64,000 nucleotides of DNA from Pseudoalteromonas xiamenensis (GTDB lineage: Bacteria > Pseudomonadota > Gammaproteobacteria > Enterobacterales > Alteromonadaceae). Both the position numbers and the translations under genes were made by a program. Under the pieces are notes generated by a model. That model worked only from the letters and a program-made list of their open reading frames with translations. It did no database searches and was not told where the DNA came from. The stretch lies in the NCBI RefSeq assembly GCF_030994125.1, contig NZ_CP099917.1:682001-746000 (forward strand). Direction: 5' to 3'. Within the stretch, counting starts at the first letter, position 1; each line of letters begins with the position of its first letter. Shown piece by piece: positions 1 to 8,118 of the stretch.

Positions 1-634
1 TCGTCTGTTTAACCCAATGTGAAATATCCGGTCCGAACATTGGATGAAGTCCAAGTACTGGGCCTTTATGTTTTTTCAGCATGGCTTGAATGGGCGCTTG
101 TTTAACAGAGGTGACATCGACCAGCAAACAAGTCTCATCAAGTTCAGGTAATGAACTAACCACCTGCTCTACAGCATTAATCGGTACACTTAACAAGACC
201 ATCCGCGCCCCAGCTAAGATCTCATTCGCTTCGTTTTGCTGCTTTTTGTCTAATACCCGCACCTCAAAACCTGAGCGTAAAAATTGCTTAACGAACAATT
301 GGCCCATTGCGCCGTCACCACCCACGACGACAACAGGAGACAGCTCAGGTGCAACACAGGCGAGTTTGCCTTGCTGGTTTTCATACGCTTCGCGCATCAT
401 ACGTCGTAGAATGTCTTCAACTAACTCAGGATTCACACCTGCTTCACACGCTTGCTCTCTTCTTGCTTTAATGAGAAGCGCTTCTCTGTCTGGTGCATAA
501 AGTGGCGCACCTGTCTGCTGTTTAACAATGCCAACTTGTTCGGTTAATGCTTTCCGACGACTCAGTAACTGAACCAGTTCAGCGTCACAGTCATCGATTG
601 CTTCTCTTAGTGGTGTAAGGTCTAATGAACTCAT
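1..634 (-). CDS. tyrA: Chorismate mutase / prephenate dehydrogenase (partial, 3' end outside window)
   Basis: Bifunctional enzyme of tyrosine synthesis: chorismate to prephenate, then NAD-dependent oxidation to 4-hydroxyphenylpyruvate. The minus strand encodes about 211 residues from an ATG at 634 and runs off position 1. Residues 1-90 form the AroQ-type mutase domain (LREAIDDCDAELVQLLSRR, then YAPDREALL), followed by a linker and the start of a Rossmann fold with the motif VVVVGGDGAMGQLF and later LGLHPMFGPD. The T-protein arrangement with an N-terminal mutase is typical of gammaproteobacteria. The ribosome binding site is weak. Two TyrR-like boxes lie directly upstream. Confidence 0.95.
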   Translation of the reverse strand, partial: MSSLDLTPLREAIDDCDAELVQLLSRRKALTEQVGIVKQQTGAPLYAPDREALLIKARREQACEAGVNPELVEDILRRMMREAYENQQGKLACVAPELSPVVVVGGDGAMGQLFVKQFLRSGFEVRVLDKKQQNEANEILAGARMVLLSVPINAVEQVVSSLPELDETCLLVDVTSVKQAPIQAMLKKHKGPVLGLHPMFGPDISHWVKQT

Positions 635-635
635 G

Positions 636-674
636 TGTAAACTTATTATTACGACTAGTAAACCATTTAATACA
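636..674 (-). promoter_or_regulatory. Two tandem TyrR-like boxes upstream of tyrA
   Basis: The TyrR consensus is TGTAAA-N6-TTTACA. On the plus strand, 636-653 reads TGTAAA-N6-ATTACG (10 of 12 matches) and 657-674 reads AGTAAA-N6-AATACA (9 of 12). Their centres are 21 bp apart, about two helical turns, on the same DNA face. The first box lies 2 bp from the tyrA start codon, a position suited to repression. Assignment rests on pattern matching and on the known TyrR control of tyrA in enteric bacteria. Confidence 0.45.
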
Positions 675-971
675 GTTAGTCTATCAAGTTACCGGGACAG
701 ATGAAAGTAAAAGCAAGATGCTGATTTGGATTTTATGGTTTAAAAAAGCTTAGACGTTATCGGCCTTTCGTGCAGGAAATTAGACAACTTTTTAGAATTT
801 CCTTAATGAGGTCACATAAGACCGTACACTTAAAGACATAGAGAATTTAGTTAAAATTGAAGGGACAACTATTGAAATGCTGATATCGGGACGTGCGGGG
901 GAAACGAGCGGACTTGATTTACGGCAGTGTTGCTATTTAGATAGCGCGTATAAATGCGATAACGACAAACT
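675..971. other. Intergenic region between tyrA and the rplS terminator
   Basis: About 300 bp between the tyrA regulatory region and the rplS operon terminator. I see no convincing gene: the short ORFs here have no ribosome binding site or family resemblance. It presumably holds the tyrA promoter, but no well-spaced -35/-10 pair stands out. Confidence 0.4.
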
Positions 972-1005
972 AAAACGGGCCACTATTAATAGTGACCCGC
1001 TTTTT
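972..1005 (-). terminator. Terminator of the rpsP-rimM-trmD-rplS operon
   Basis: An inverted repeat built on CACTATTAATAGTG (981-994), extended by a CGGG/CCCG outer stem with one mismatch, is followed in the minus-strand direction by a T-tract at 972-975. It lies 20-50 nt after the rplS stop. The A/T runs on both sides could let it act in either direction. Confidence 0.75.
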
Positions 1006-1023
1006 AGTAAGGCAGCCTTACTC

Positions 1024-1383
1024 TTAGTTAAGCTTCTCTTTGATACGAGCAGCTTTACCAGATAGTTTACGCAAGTAGTAAAGTTTCGCGCGACGTACTG
1101 CACCGCGACGCTTAACTGTAATGCTTTCAACTAATGGGCTGTGCGTTTGGAATACACGCTCAACACCTTCACCGCTTGAAATTTTACGCACAGTGAAAGC
1201 TGAGTGTAGACCACGGTTACGCTTCGCGATAACCACGCCTTCGAACGCCTGTAGACGCTCTTTGTCACCTTCTTTGATACGTACTTGTACAACTACTGTG
1301 TCACCAGCGCCGAATGCAGGTACGTCTTGCTTAAGCTGTTCAGCTTCAAGCTCTTTGATAATGTTTTGGTTTACTTTTGCCAT
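1024..1383 (-). CDS. rplS: 50S ribosomal protein L19
   Basis: Large-subunit ribosomal protein at the 30S-50S interface. The 119-residue product reads [20 protein letters not shown], followed by L19 hallmarks [20 protein letters not shown] and [16 protein letters not shown]. The ATG at 1383 is preferred over a GTG at 1395, because the Shine-Dalgarno AGGAAAG abuts the GTG but is well spaced from the ATG. It is the last gene of the conserved rpsP-rimM-trmD-rplS operon and is followed by a clear terminator. Confidence 0.97.
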   Translation of the reverse strand: MAKVNQNIIKELEAEQLKQDVPAFGAGDTVVVQVRIKEGDKERLQAFEGVVIAKRNRGLHSAFTVRKISSGEGVERVFQTHSPLVESITVKRRGAVRRAKLYYLRKLSGKAARIKEKLN

Positions 1384-1416
1384 TATATTTCTCACTTTCC
1401 TAGGTGTAACTGTCTT

Positions 1417-2184
1417 CTAGCCACAAGTCTTTTGATACTCTTGCTGAAACTCAGAGAGTAATCTCACTTGCTCCTCAGTCAGAGCTAGGTTTTGCAACAA
1501 GTCAGGACGTCTTAACCAAGTTCTTCCAAGTTGCTGCTTTAAGCGCCACTTTTCAATCTCTCGGTGGTTACCACTCAGTAAAACTGAAGGAACCGACTTT
1601 CCATCCAATGTTTCTGGCCGAGTATAGTGAGGGCAATCGAGTAAGCCGTCCGAAAACGAATCTTGCTCAGCTGACTGGTTATGTCCTAACACGCCAGGCA
1701 CCAATCGCGCGACTGCGTCAATCAATGTCATGGCAGGTAGTTCACCACCACTCAATATGAAATCACCAATGGACCATTCTTCATCTATATAAGACTCGAT
1801 GATCCGCTCGTCTATACCTTCATAACGACCAGCCACTAAGATCAATTTTTCGTTCGCAGCAAGTTCTGCTGCTCCCTGTTGATCTAGCTTACGCCCTTGA
1901 GGGGACATGTAAATTACCTTTGCGCCATTTCCTGCTGCGGCTTTCGCTGCAACAATCGCCTGCTTTAATGGTTCAACCATCATCAGCATGCCAGGCCCAC
2001 CGCCATAAGGACGATCATCAACCGTTCTATGTTTGTCGGTAGTGAAATCTCGAGGATTCCAGCTGTGAAACTCGATAAGGCCGTTTTTAACCGCTCTACC
2101 CGTCACACCTTGATTGGTAATAGCATCAAACATGTCTGGGAAAAGCGTAACTACGCCGACCCAAAGGTTTTTGCTCTCTTGCAT
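1417..2184 (-). CDS. trmD: tRNA (guanine-37-N1)-methyltransferase
   Basis: Methylates G37 next to the anticodon using S-adenosylmethionine, which prevents +1 frameshifting. The 255-residue protein has the SPOUT-family knot residues: [10 protein letters not shown] at the N-terminus, [22 protein letters not shown] and [15 protein letters not shown]. The start is the ATG at 2184, which overlaps the rimM stop by one base (TAATG), implying translational coupling. A longer in-frame start at 2202 would lie inside rimM and is unlikely. Confidence 0.96.
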   Translation of the reverse strand: MQESKNLWVGVVTLFPDMFDAITNQGVTGRAVKNGLIEFHSWNPRDFTTDKHRTVDDRPYGGGPGMLMMVEPLKQAIVAAKAAAGNGAKVIYMSPQGRKLDQQGAAELAANEKLILVAGRYEGIDERIIESYIDEEWSIGDFILSGGELPAMTLIDAVARLVPGVLGHNQSAEQDSFSDGLLDCPHYTRPETLDGKSVPSVLLSGNHREIEKWRLKQQLGRTWLRRPDLLQNLALTEEQVRLLSEFQQEYQKTCG

Positions 2185-2717
2185 TAAAATGCAGGATCCC
2201 AATCAACTGTAATTTTACCTTCGTCATGCTCAACTGACACAATTACCGATTCTGGTAAAAATGGAATTAAGCGCTCTGATTGGCCAAATGCATCTTTTTT
2301 GTTTGCTTTCACAACCAAAACGTCATTTGACCCTGTCTCCATCAAGTCATCAACAATACCGAGGTCATAGCCTTTGTCTGTAACCACGGACATGCCGATG
2401 AGATCTCGCCAATAGAATTCCCCATCAGGGAGTTCTGGAAGCTGCGTTTCATAAACTGCGATTTCAACATTAGTTAATGCTAATGCTTCATCACGGTCAT
2501 TAATCTGCGCAAACTTGGCGATGTAGCCTTTGCTGTGACGACGCCAGTCGACCACTTCAAAGGTTTGCCATTTACCTTGTTGCCCTATTAACCATGGGCT
2601 ATAATCGAAGATCCCTTCGGGATCGTCCGTAAATGAATGCACCTTAAGCCAGCCCTTAATACCATAAGGGGCACCAAGCTTACCTACTACAATAATCGAG
2701 GTGTTTTCTTGACTCAT
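2184..2717 (-). CDS. rimM: Ribosome maturation factor RimM
   Basis: Assists late 30S assembly by binding ribosomal protein S19. The 177-residue product has the N-terminal RimM barrel ([20 protein letters not shown]) and the C-terminal PRC-barrel part ([12 protein letters not shown], then [10 protein letters not shown] and [10 protein letters not shown]). It is second in the rpsP operon and overlaps trmD by one base, the usual gammaproteobacterial arrangement. Confidence 0.96.
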   Translation of the reverse strand: MSQENTSIIVVGKLGAPYGIKGWLKVHSFTDDPEGIFDYSPWLIGQQGKWQTFEVVDWRRHSKGYIAKFAQINDRDEALALTNVEIAVYETQLPELPDGEFYWRDLIGMSVVTDKGYDLGIVDDLMETGSNDVLVVKANKKDAFGQSERLIPFLPESVIVSVEHDEGKITVDWDPAF

Positions 2718-2734
2718 GGTTACACTTACGCCTA

Positions 2735-2983
2735 TTAAGCCGCTTTACGAGCGTCTTTAACTAACTTTGCTACACGCTCAGTAAGAGCTGCACCTTGACC
2801 TACCCAGTGTTCAACACGAGCTAGATCCAAACGCACTTTCTCTTCTTGACCAGCAGCGATTGGGTTAAAGAAACCAACTTTCTCGATGAAGCGACCGTCA
2901 CGCGAGAAACGGCTATCCGCAACCACAATTTGATAGAATGGACGCTTTTTAGCGCCGCCACGTTGCAAACGAATAGTTACCAT
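2735..2983 (-). CDS. rpsP: 30S ribosomal protein S16
   Basis: Small-subunit assembly protein of 82 residues, beginning [20 protein letters not shown] and containing [13 protein letters not shown]. Length and sequence match bacterial S16. It is the first gene of the rpsP-rimM-trmD-rplS operon. A promoter and a hairpin-forming leader lie upstream. Confidence 0.97.
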   Translation of the reverse strand: MVTIRLQRGGAKKRPFYQIVVADSRFSRDGRFIEKVGFFNPIAAGQEEKVRLDLARVEHWVGQGAALTERVAKLVKDARKAA

Positions 2984-3026
2984 ACCGTCCTCTATATAGA
3001 TTGACTGTTTTCATTAATAAGGATTT

Positions 3027-3045
3027 GCTCCCCACAATGGGAAGC
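3027..3045 (-). promoter_or_regulatory. Hairpin in the rpsP leader
   Basis: The transcript upstream of rpsP can form a stem from GCTTCCCA and TGGGGAGC (one T-G pair) around a 3-nt TTG loop, about 45-60 nt before the start codon and just after the predicted promoter. Such a short stem near the 5' end may stabilise the mRNA. A control role is inference. Confidence 0.4.
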
Positions 3046-3051
3046 TGCGGA

Positions 3052-3079
3052 ATTGTACTAACTTTTTGTCACAATGCAA
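3052..3079 (-). promoter_or_regulatory. Probable sigma-70 promoter of the rpsP operon
   Basis: On the minus strand a -35 element TTGCAT (3074-3079) is separated by 16 bp from a -10 element TACAAT (3052-3057). It is about 70 bp upstream of rpsP and is the best promoter-like pair in this gap. Confidence 0.5.
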
Positions 3080-3138
3080 GTAGGAACTGCATCTAAACAA
3101 TGATTTTAGTTAGTAAAATCGTGATCATCGGTCAAATA

Positions 3139-4215
3139 TCAACCACTTACTTCTTCAGATATATTTTCTCGCTGCCCTGACCAAGCATTAAAAAGCGCTT
3201 TGACCAACGACGCCAAGGGAATTGCGAAGAAAACGCCCCAAAAACCCCAAAGTCCGCCGAAGAATAAAACGGCCACTATTATATAGACAGGATTTAAATC
3301 GACCGCTTCCGAAAATAACAACGGAACAAGGACATTGCCATCAAGCGCTTGAATGATGCCGTAGACGATTAAAACCGTCCAAAACTGGGCTTCAACGCCA
3401 AACTGAAACATTGCCACAGCGGCAACAGGTATGGTGACTAATGCTGCACCAACAAATGGGATAAGTACAGACAATCCCACCAACGTGCCCAATAATGCCG
3501 CGTAGCGCAAATCCATAAGCGAAAAAGCCACGACTGAACTGACACCAACAGTGACAATCTCAATGACTTTGCCACGGATATAATTCATGATCTGCTGATC
3601 CATTTCATGCCAGACTTGACTAATAAGTCGCCTTTGCTTGGGGAGCATCTGTGCAATCCCACCGGCTAGTTCCGATTTATCTTTTAGCATGAAAAACACA
3701 AGCAATGGTACGAGGATCAAATAAATTAGCCAGGCTATGACGTCTTTTAAAGATGTCAGCGAAAGAGACAAGAGCATCTGCCCAAACTCGATGACTTTTT
3801 TCTCTACTGTATTAACGACGACTTTAACTTGGTCAACGCTAATTAATGCTGGATAGCTGTCAGGCAGATGAAGTAACCAATATTTTCCTTGCTCCACCAT
3901 TGATGGTGCTTCTTGCACTAAGTTTGAAAGTTGCTTCCAAAGCGTAGGTACAATTCCAACCGTAATGGCAAATACTAGGCCGACAAACGCAAACATGACG
4001 AGGGTCGTTGCAAGCAAACGTCCAACACCCAGTTTTTCCAGCTTCGTAACTGGCCAATCAAGTAAATACGCGATCACCAATGCAACGAGCACGGGAATAA
4101 CGAATTCACCAAATAGATAAAGTAAAGCCGCACAGGAGAGTAGTAAAAATAATAAGGTAACAGAATGGGGATCTGAAAACTTGCGGGTATACCAGGCTTT
4201 TATAAATTCAAACAC
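3139..4215 (-). CDS. AI-2E family transporter / PerM-like permease
   Basis: A 358-residue polytopic inner-membrane protein. It has the AI-2E (PF01594) layout: two N-terminal helices (LLFLLLSCAALLYLFGEFVI and a following pair), an amphipathic central part, helices around VIAWLIYLILVPLLVFFMLK, and a C-terminal cluster ending GGLWGFWGVFFAIPLASLVK. Members have been linked to quorum-signal export, sodium/proton exchange or stress, so the substrate here is unknown. Its start overlaps the end of the TusA-like gene by 8 nt, so the two are probably co-transcribed. This pairing is common in gammaproteobacteria. Confidence 0.85.
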   Translation of the reverse strand: MFEFIKAWYTRKFSDPHSVTLLFLLLSCAALLYLFGEFVIPVLVALVIAYLLDWPVTKLEKLGVGRLLATTLVMFAFVGLVFAITVGIVPTLWKQLSNLVQEAPSMVEQGKYWLLHLPDSYPALISVDQVKVVVNTVEKKVIEFGQMLLSLSLTSLKDVIAWLIYLILVPLLVFFMLKDKSELAGGIAQMLPKQRRLISQVWHEMDQQIMNYIRGKVIEIVTVGVSSVVAFSLMDLRYAALLGTLVGLSVLIPFVGAALVTIPVAAVAMFQFGVEAQFWTVLIVYGIIQALDGNVLVPLLFSEAVDLNPVYIIVAVLFFGGLWGFWGVFFAIPLASLVKALFNAWSGQRENISEEVSG

Positions 4216-4441
4216 TCATTCCCTCCACGACGATAGTTATACTGTTGGTACTGTCGATACGTCTGTACTGTAATCTTTTCATCTCAAGATATCGAAGAAC
4301 ATCTTTTAAATCTTGCCCAATGCTGAATTTAAATGCCACCGTTTTACCCATATTCAAATCCTTAAGTAACCATTTGAATTGTACAAACAACTGAGGGCAA
4401 TCGAACAAACTTAAGTCATTGATTTGTTTCTGTTGTGACAA
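4208..4441 (-). CDS. TusA-family (SirA-like) sulfur-carrier protein
   Basis: A 77-residue protein with the TusA fold signature: a beta strand followed by a Cys-Pro motif at residues 15-16 (LFDCPQLFVQFKWLL), then an alternating helix/strand pattern ending in a hydrophobic strand. The cysteine in this family carries persulfide sulfur. The usual CPxP motif here reads CPQL, lacking the second proline, so it is a divergent paralogue rather than TusA of the thiouridine pathway. It is coupled to the downstream AI-2E gene. Confidence 0.7.
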   Translation of the reverse strand: MSQQKQINDLSLFDCPQLFVQFKWLLKDLNMGKTVAFKFSIGQDLKDVLRYLEMKRLQYRRIDSTNSITIVVEGMSV

Positions 4442-4532
4442 CTAACACCTCGATTAATTCAGTCTTTGTTACTAGCCTCAATTCTTACTTTGGTTTATCC
4501 TTTAAGACAAGAAAAGTAGTAAGGAAAAATAA

Positions 4533-5198
4533 ATGGCTGGTGCGAATAGTAAAGCCCAACTTCCCGCAAATCCAACTCTAAAAGAAATCAACTGGTTTAA
4601 AAAGCAGATCAACTGGGGTGAACTACCACCATTTTACCACATGGTTGCTTCTTCAGTGAGTGAAAGTGAAGGAGTGCTCCATCATGGCTTCGATAACGCA
4701 GTTAAACGCATCATTGACAAACGCAATTGGAACATTCAATTACTCGGTGGTTTCGAAGATGATCATGGCCTCATTCACTGCGACTCAAAGCCTCGACTTG
4801 GTTTACATCAAAGTTTTACAGACCGTGGTTTTGAACTGTGGGCGTTTCCTTACGCGAAAGACATTCAAATCGACACTTATGTTAAAGACAATCGATTGAT
4901 GGAATTCAGTATTTGGGATCCCCATACAATGAAAAACATACTAAGAATTAATCAGTTACATAAGTTTATAGCATTTTACTTTGAACGAGGCGATATCGCC
5001 GACAAGGCACTTATTCTTCATGCTCATAAAGTAGTGCACAAAATTATTGCTTTTTTAACTCGAGAATTGAACATTGTTAAGGTTGACGGTGTCTCAATAA
5101 AAGATTTTTATCAGCTATGTGAAAAAGATGCCCGTGCATGCGGTGATGAAGTTGACTTAGCGCGACTTATGCTCGGGGACGATATAAGAAAGGACTAA
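4533..5198 (+). CDS. Conserved-looking protein of unknown function
   Basis: A 221-residue, soluble-looking protein; I do not recognise its family. It has no signal peptide or membrane segment. Tryptophan and aromatic residues cluster in the N-terminal half (INWFKKQINWGELPPFYHM) and the C-terminal half is helical, ending LARLMLGDDIRKD. The start at 4533 follows an AAGGA element. It diverges from the TusA-like gene and its stop is one base from the start of the protease gene, so it is probably co-transcribed and coupled with bepA. Coding is supported by length, ribosome binding site and spacing. Confidence 0.75.
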   Translation: MAGANSKAQLPANPTLKEINWFKKQINWGELPPFYHMVASSVSESEGVLHHGFDNAVKRIIDKRNWNIQLLGGFEDDHGLIHCDSKPRLGLHQSFTDRGFELWAFPYAKDIQIDTYVKDNRLMEFSIWDPHTMKNILRINQLHKFIAFYFERGDIADKALILHAHKVVHKIIAFLTRELNIVKVDGVSIKDFYQLCEKDARACGDEVDLARLMLGDDIRKD

Positions 5199-5199
5199 T

Positions 5200-6651
5200 A
5201 TGCAGTATAAACGCCCACTCTTGTCATTGCTGACTGCTGTCGCACTGCAATGGCAAGGCTCGGCTTTGGCTCAAAGCGAATTTAATCTCCCAGATTTAGG
5301 CACATCCGCTTCTCAAGCGCTTTCTATTGAAAAAGAGCAGGCCATCGGCGATGTCATGATGATGCAGATCCGTGCAGGTGCTGGGTTTATCCAAGATCCG
5401 GTACTTGACGAATACGTTTCATCGCTTGGGAATAAACTCGTCGCCAACGCCGATGACGTCCGTTTTCCATTTAAGTTTTTCTGGCTAAAAAACCCTGATA
5501 TCAACGCGTTTGCTTTTTACGGTGGGCACGTTGGTGTGCACACCGGTCTTCTCGCCCAATCAGATAATGAAAGCCAATTTGCTTCGGTACTCGGACACGA
5601 AATTGCTCACGTTACGCAGCGCCACATCGCAAGACGATTACAGAATCAAAAGGACAACAGTGCTCTAACGGTAGCAGGTATGATCGCGGGCATTCTCGCC
5701 ACCATCGTCGCGCCGGATGCAGGAATGGCGATTTTGTCCGCTAATTCTACACAGTCAGCCTTAAACAACTTAAGCCACAGTCGTAAAGCTGAACAAGAAG
5801 CAGACCGCTTCGGCATGAAAACCCTGAAAAATGCAGGTTTCGACCCCTACGCTTCAAGCGAGTTTCTTAGCAAACTTGCAGAACAAGTTCGCTATAAAAA
5901 TAAACCACCTGCATTTTTGCTGACTCACCCATTGCCAGAGACTCGGATCTCGGATGTACGCCTACGTGCAGAACAGTACGAAAAGGTCTATGTGCCTTCT
6001 AGCCTTAATTTTGCCTTAGCTAAAGCTCGAGTTCTTGCGCGCTATCAATATGAACCCAAAATAGCAGAGCAATTTTTCCGCTCAAGTTTGGAGCGTTCAT
6101 CTTCATTAGATAGCCGTGATTTAGAATATGGGCTTGCGCTGTCACTTCTTGATCAAAAGAAACTTAAGGAATCTGAAGCAATACTTAAAAAATTACGCAG
6201 TGAAGATCCAAACAATTTATTTTATTTAGACGCTCAAACCGACCTACTTATTGCCAAAGGGCAAGCGAAAGAAGCGGTTACTCTACTATCTTCCTTTCAT
6301 GACTTAAGGCCAAACAATCAGGTGATCACGCTTAACCTAGCCAATGCAGCAATTGAAGCGAAAGACTTTGATTTGGCTTTACAAGTGCTTAAAGTATTTG
6401 CGCTTGAAAAACCTGAGCATCATTTAGCAAAGCAACTGCTCACAAAAGTGTATGAAGAACAAGAAAATAAAGCGGCGTTCCACGAAGCTAAAGCGGATTT
6501 ATTGTCACAATACGGTGCATACACCAAAGCGGCTGATGAAATTCAGAAAGCCTTAAACCATGTAGAAGACTCTGAAGAAATAAAACAACAACGCTTGAAA
6601 GCGTTGTTAAGTCAGTATCGCCAAATGCAAAAAGCCCTCGCAAAACTTTAA
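5200..6651 (+). CDS. bepA: Periplasmic M48 metalloprotease with TPR domain, BepA-like
   Basis: Periplasmic zinc protease and chaperone that acts on outer-membrane assembly (BAM and LptD substrates) in E. coli. The 483-residue protein has a signal peptide (residues 1-25, ending ALAQ), the zinc motif HEIAH at 133-137 within GHEIAHVTQRH, and a third-ligand region EQEAD near residue 198. The C-terminal half (about 270-480) is made of TPR-like helices. Length matches BepA (487). It is followed by the ArsC/YfgD-like gene, as in E. coli yfgC-yfgD. Confidence 0.92.
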   Translation: MQYKRPLLSLLTAVALQWQGSALAQSEFNLPDLGTSASQALSIEKEQAIGDVMMMQIRAGAGFIQDPVLDEYVSSLGNKLVANADDVRFPFKFFWLKNPDINAFAFYGGHVGVHTGLLAQSDNESQFASVLGHEIAHVTQRHIARRLQNQKDNSALTVAGMIAGILATIVAPDAGMAILSANSTQSALNNLSHSRKAEQEADRFGMKTLKNAGFDPYASSEFLSKLAEQVRYKNKPPAFLLTHPLPETRISDVRLRAEQYEKVYVPSSLNFALAKARVLARYQYEPKIAEQFFRSSLERSSSLDSRDLEYGLALSLLDQKKLKESEAILKKLRSEDPNNLFYLDAQTDLLIAKGQAKEAVTLLSSFHDLRPNNQVITLNLANAAIEAKDFDLALQVLKVFALEKPEHHLAKQLLTKVYEEQENKAAFHEAKADLLSQYGAYTKAADEIQKALNHVEDSEEIKQQRLKALLSQYRQMQKALAKL

Positions 6652-6662
6652 GTCTGTTCAGA

Positions 6663-6703
6663 GTTCCCTTACACTATGCAGCATTGCTAATTTGTAAGGG
6701 AAC
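6663..6703 (+). promoter_or_regulatory. Inverted repeat covering the arsC-like ribosome binding site
   Basis: GTTCCCTTAC (6663-6672) is perfectly complementary to GTAAGGGAAC (6694-6703), with a 21-nt loop. The right arm holds the AAGGGAA Shine-Dalgarno sequence seven bases before the start at 6710, so the folded RNA would hide the site. It begins 11 nt after the bepA stop, so it could also mark the bepA 3' end. The pairing is seen directly; the regulatory role is inference. Confidence 0.6.
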
Positions 6704-6709
6704 CGACCC

Positions 6710-7057
6710 ATGTCAGTCACAATCTACCACAATCCACGCTGTTCAAAATCTCGCGAAACACTGGCTTTACTCGAGCAACACGGCCACACACCAATTGTTG
6801 TCGAATATTTAAAAACGCCTTTGTCCAGCGAAGAAATAAAAACGCTGATTGAGCAATTAGGTTTTGTATCTGCACATGATCTGTTGCGTACAAAAGAAGA
6901 CGAATATAAAGAGCATGGCCTTTCAAAGACCAGTTCGGAAGACGATATCATTGCAGCAATGGTTGCTACGCCTAAATTGATTGAGCGCCCCATCGTAGTA
7001 ACAAACGGTAAAGCAGCTGTAGGACGTCCACCTGAATCTGTACTTGCGCTGTTTTAA
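6710..7057 (+). CDS. ArsC/YfgD-family thioredoxin-fold protein
   Basis: A 115-residue member of the ArsC family with a thioredoxin-like fold. The motif IYHNPRCSKSRETLALL places the catalytic cysteine near residue 11, and the arsenate-reductase pattern LIERPIVV follows at about residue 90. The bepA-arsC-wrbA context and length match E. coli YfgD rather than a plasmid ars operon, so arsenate reduction is possible but not implied; there is no arsB or arsR nearby. Its translation may be limited by the hairpin over its ribosome binding site. Confidence 0.9.
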   Translation: MSVTIYHNPRCSKSRETLALLEQHGHTPIVVEYLKTPLSSEEIKTLIEQLGFVSAHDLLRTKEDEYKEHGLSKTSSEDDIIAAMVATPKLIERPIVVTNGKAAVGRPPESVLALF

Positions 7058-7060
7058 TCT

Positions 7061-7612
7061 ATGATAAAAGTTTTGGTGTTATTCCACTCCAGCCAAGGTT
7101 CTGTTCGGGCAATGGCTCAGACTATAGCCGAAGCAGTCATTTCTCAAGGGGCTGAACCCGTTCTTCGTACATTCACACAGCAACTTGAATCCGATATTGT
7201 TGTTTCACTGGATGATTTGAAGCAATGCCACGCTCTGGCTTTTGGTTCTCCTACCCGCTTTGGCATGATGGCACATCAAGCGAAGCAATTTTGGGAATCC
7301 ACCAGTGATTTGTGGCTCAGAGGTACACTGATAGATAAGCCTGCAGCAGTCTTCTGTTCATCCAGTAGTATGCATGGTGGAAATGAAGCAACACTTTTAA
7401 ATTTAAGTTTACCTCTACTACACCATGGCATGCTACTGCTTGGTGTACCATATGACATACCAGAGCTGTCGAGTACAAAGTCAGGTGGTACGCCATATGG
7501 GGCGTCGCATGTATCCGGATTGACAGCCGAAACCAAACTTACACCAGAAGAAATTCAAATTTGTCGGGCGGTTGGCGCTCGACTTGTAACAATTGCGAGA
7601 AAAATGCAGTGA
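7061..7612 (+). CDS. wrbA: WrbA-like flavodoxin-fold NAD(P)H:quinone oxidoreductase
   Basis: FMN-binding protein of the flavodoxin fold that reduces quinones by two electrons. The 183-residue protein begins VLVLFHSSQGSVRAMAQ, the phosphate-binding loop, and has the WrbA flavin-site pattern GSPTRFGMMAHQAKQFWEST and SSSSMHGGNEATLLNL, then GTPYGASHVSG. It starts 3 nt after the ArsC-like gene and overlaps the DUF2069 gene by GTGA. Confidence 0.88.
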   Translation: MIKVLVLFHSSQGSVRAMAQTIAEAVISQGAEPVLRTFTQQLESDIVVSLDDLKQCHALAFGSPTRFGMMAHQAKQFWESTSDLWLRGTLIDKPAAVFCSSSSMHGGNEATLLNLSLPLLHHGMLLLGVPYDIPELSSTKSGGTPYGASHVSGLTAETKLTPEEIQICRAVGARLVTIARKMQ

Positions 7613-8049
7613 CAAACCTTGTCGAAAAACAACCTATTACCAAGCGATATCAACGTTTTGCACTTTTTGGTTACATTGGCCTACTTATTTTAATGCCACT
7701 GTGGATGTTTGTATTTGAACCGAGAGAAAACCATAGCATCGGTTTTATATTTGCGGTTTACATTGTGCCATTGCTGTTTCCAATGAAAGGGATTATCCAA
7801 GATAAACCTTACACTTATGCATGGGCTAATTTTATTGTGATGCTGTACTTCATTCATGGGTTCACCCTACTTTGGATTGCGCCAGAAGAACGACTATTTG
7901 TCCTCGCTGAACTCGTATTTGCTACCTCAATGTTTATCGGATGCACCTATTACGCTCGATACCGAGGACAAGAGCTTGGCCTCAAGATCCGAAAATTGAA
8001 AGAAGATTTGGCCGATGAAAAAGCGGCTCATGAATTTAAGGACAATTAA
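7609..8049 (+). CDS. DUF2069 inner-membrane protein
   Basis: A 146-residue membrane protein with about four hydrophobic helices (FALFGYIGLLILMPLWMFV; GFIFAVYIVPLLFP; FIVMLYFIHGFTLLWIA; LAELVFATSMFIGCTYYA) and a charged C-terminal tail. I chose the GTG at 7609 because it overlaps the wrbA stop as GTGA and begins near the first helix, as family members do; a longer frame from 7561 would overlap wrbA by 50 nt. This family commonly follows wrbA. Function unknown. A strong terminator follows. Confidence 0.85.
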   Translation: MTNLVEKQPITKRYQRFALFGYIGLLILMPLWMFVFEPRENHSIGFIFAVYIVPLLFPMKGIIQDKPYTYAWANFIVMLYFIHGFTLLWIAPEERLFVLAELVFATSMFIGCTYYARYRGQELGLKIRKLKEDLADEKAAHEFKDN

Positions 8050-8050
8050 T

Positions 8051-8083
8051 AAAAAAAGCGCAACTTCATGTTGCGCTTTTTTA
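8051..8083. terminator. Bidirectional rho-independent terminator
   Basis: AGCGCAAC (8057-8064) pairs with GTTGCGCT (8070-8077) around a 5-nt loop, with an A-run on the left and a T-run on the right. It separates the convergent DUF2069 and ankyrin genes and can serve both. Confidence 0.9.
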
Positions 8084-8118
8084 AAGATTCTGCCCATTCC
8101 AATAATTAAGTAATAACG

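Noticed and set aside
90..500. Plus-strand ORF of 136 codons at the left edge
   Set aside because: It is antisense to tyrA, whose translation shows clear mutase and dehydrogenase motifs.
6710..7057. Arsenic-resistance operon
   Set aside because: No arsR, arsB or acr3 gene is nearby. The gene sits in the bepA-wrbA context of YfgD-like proteins.
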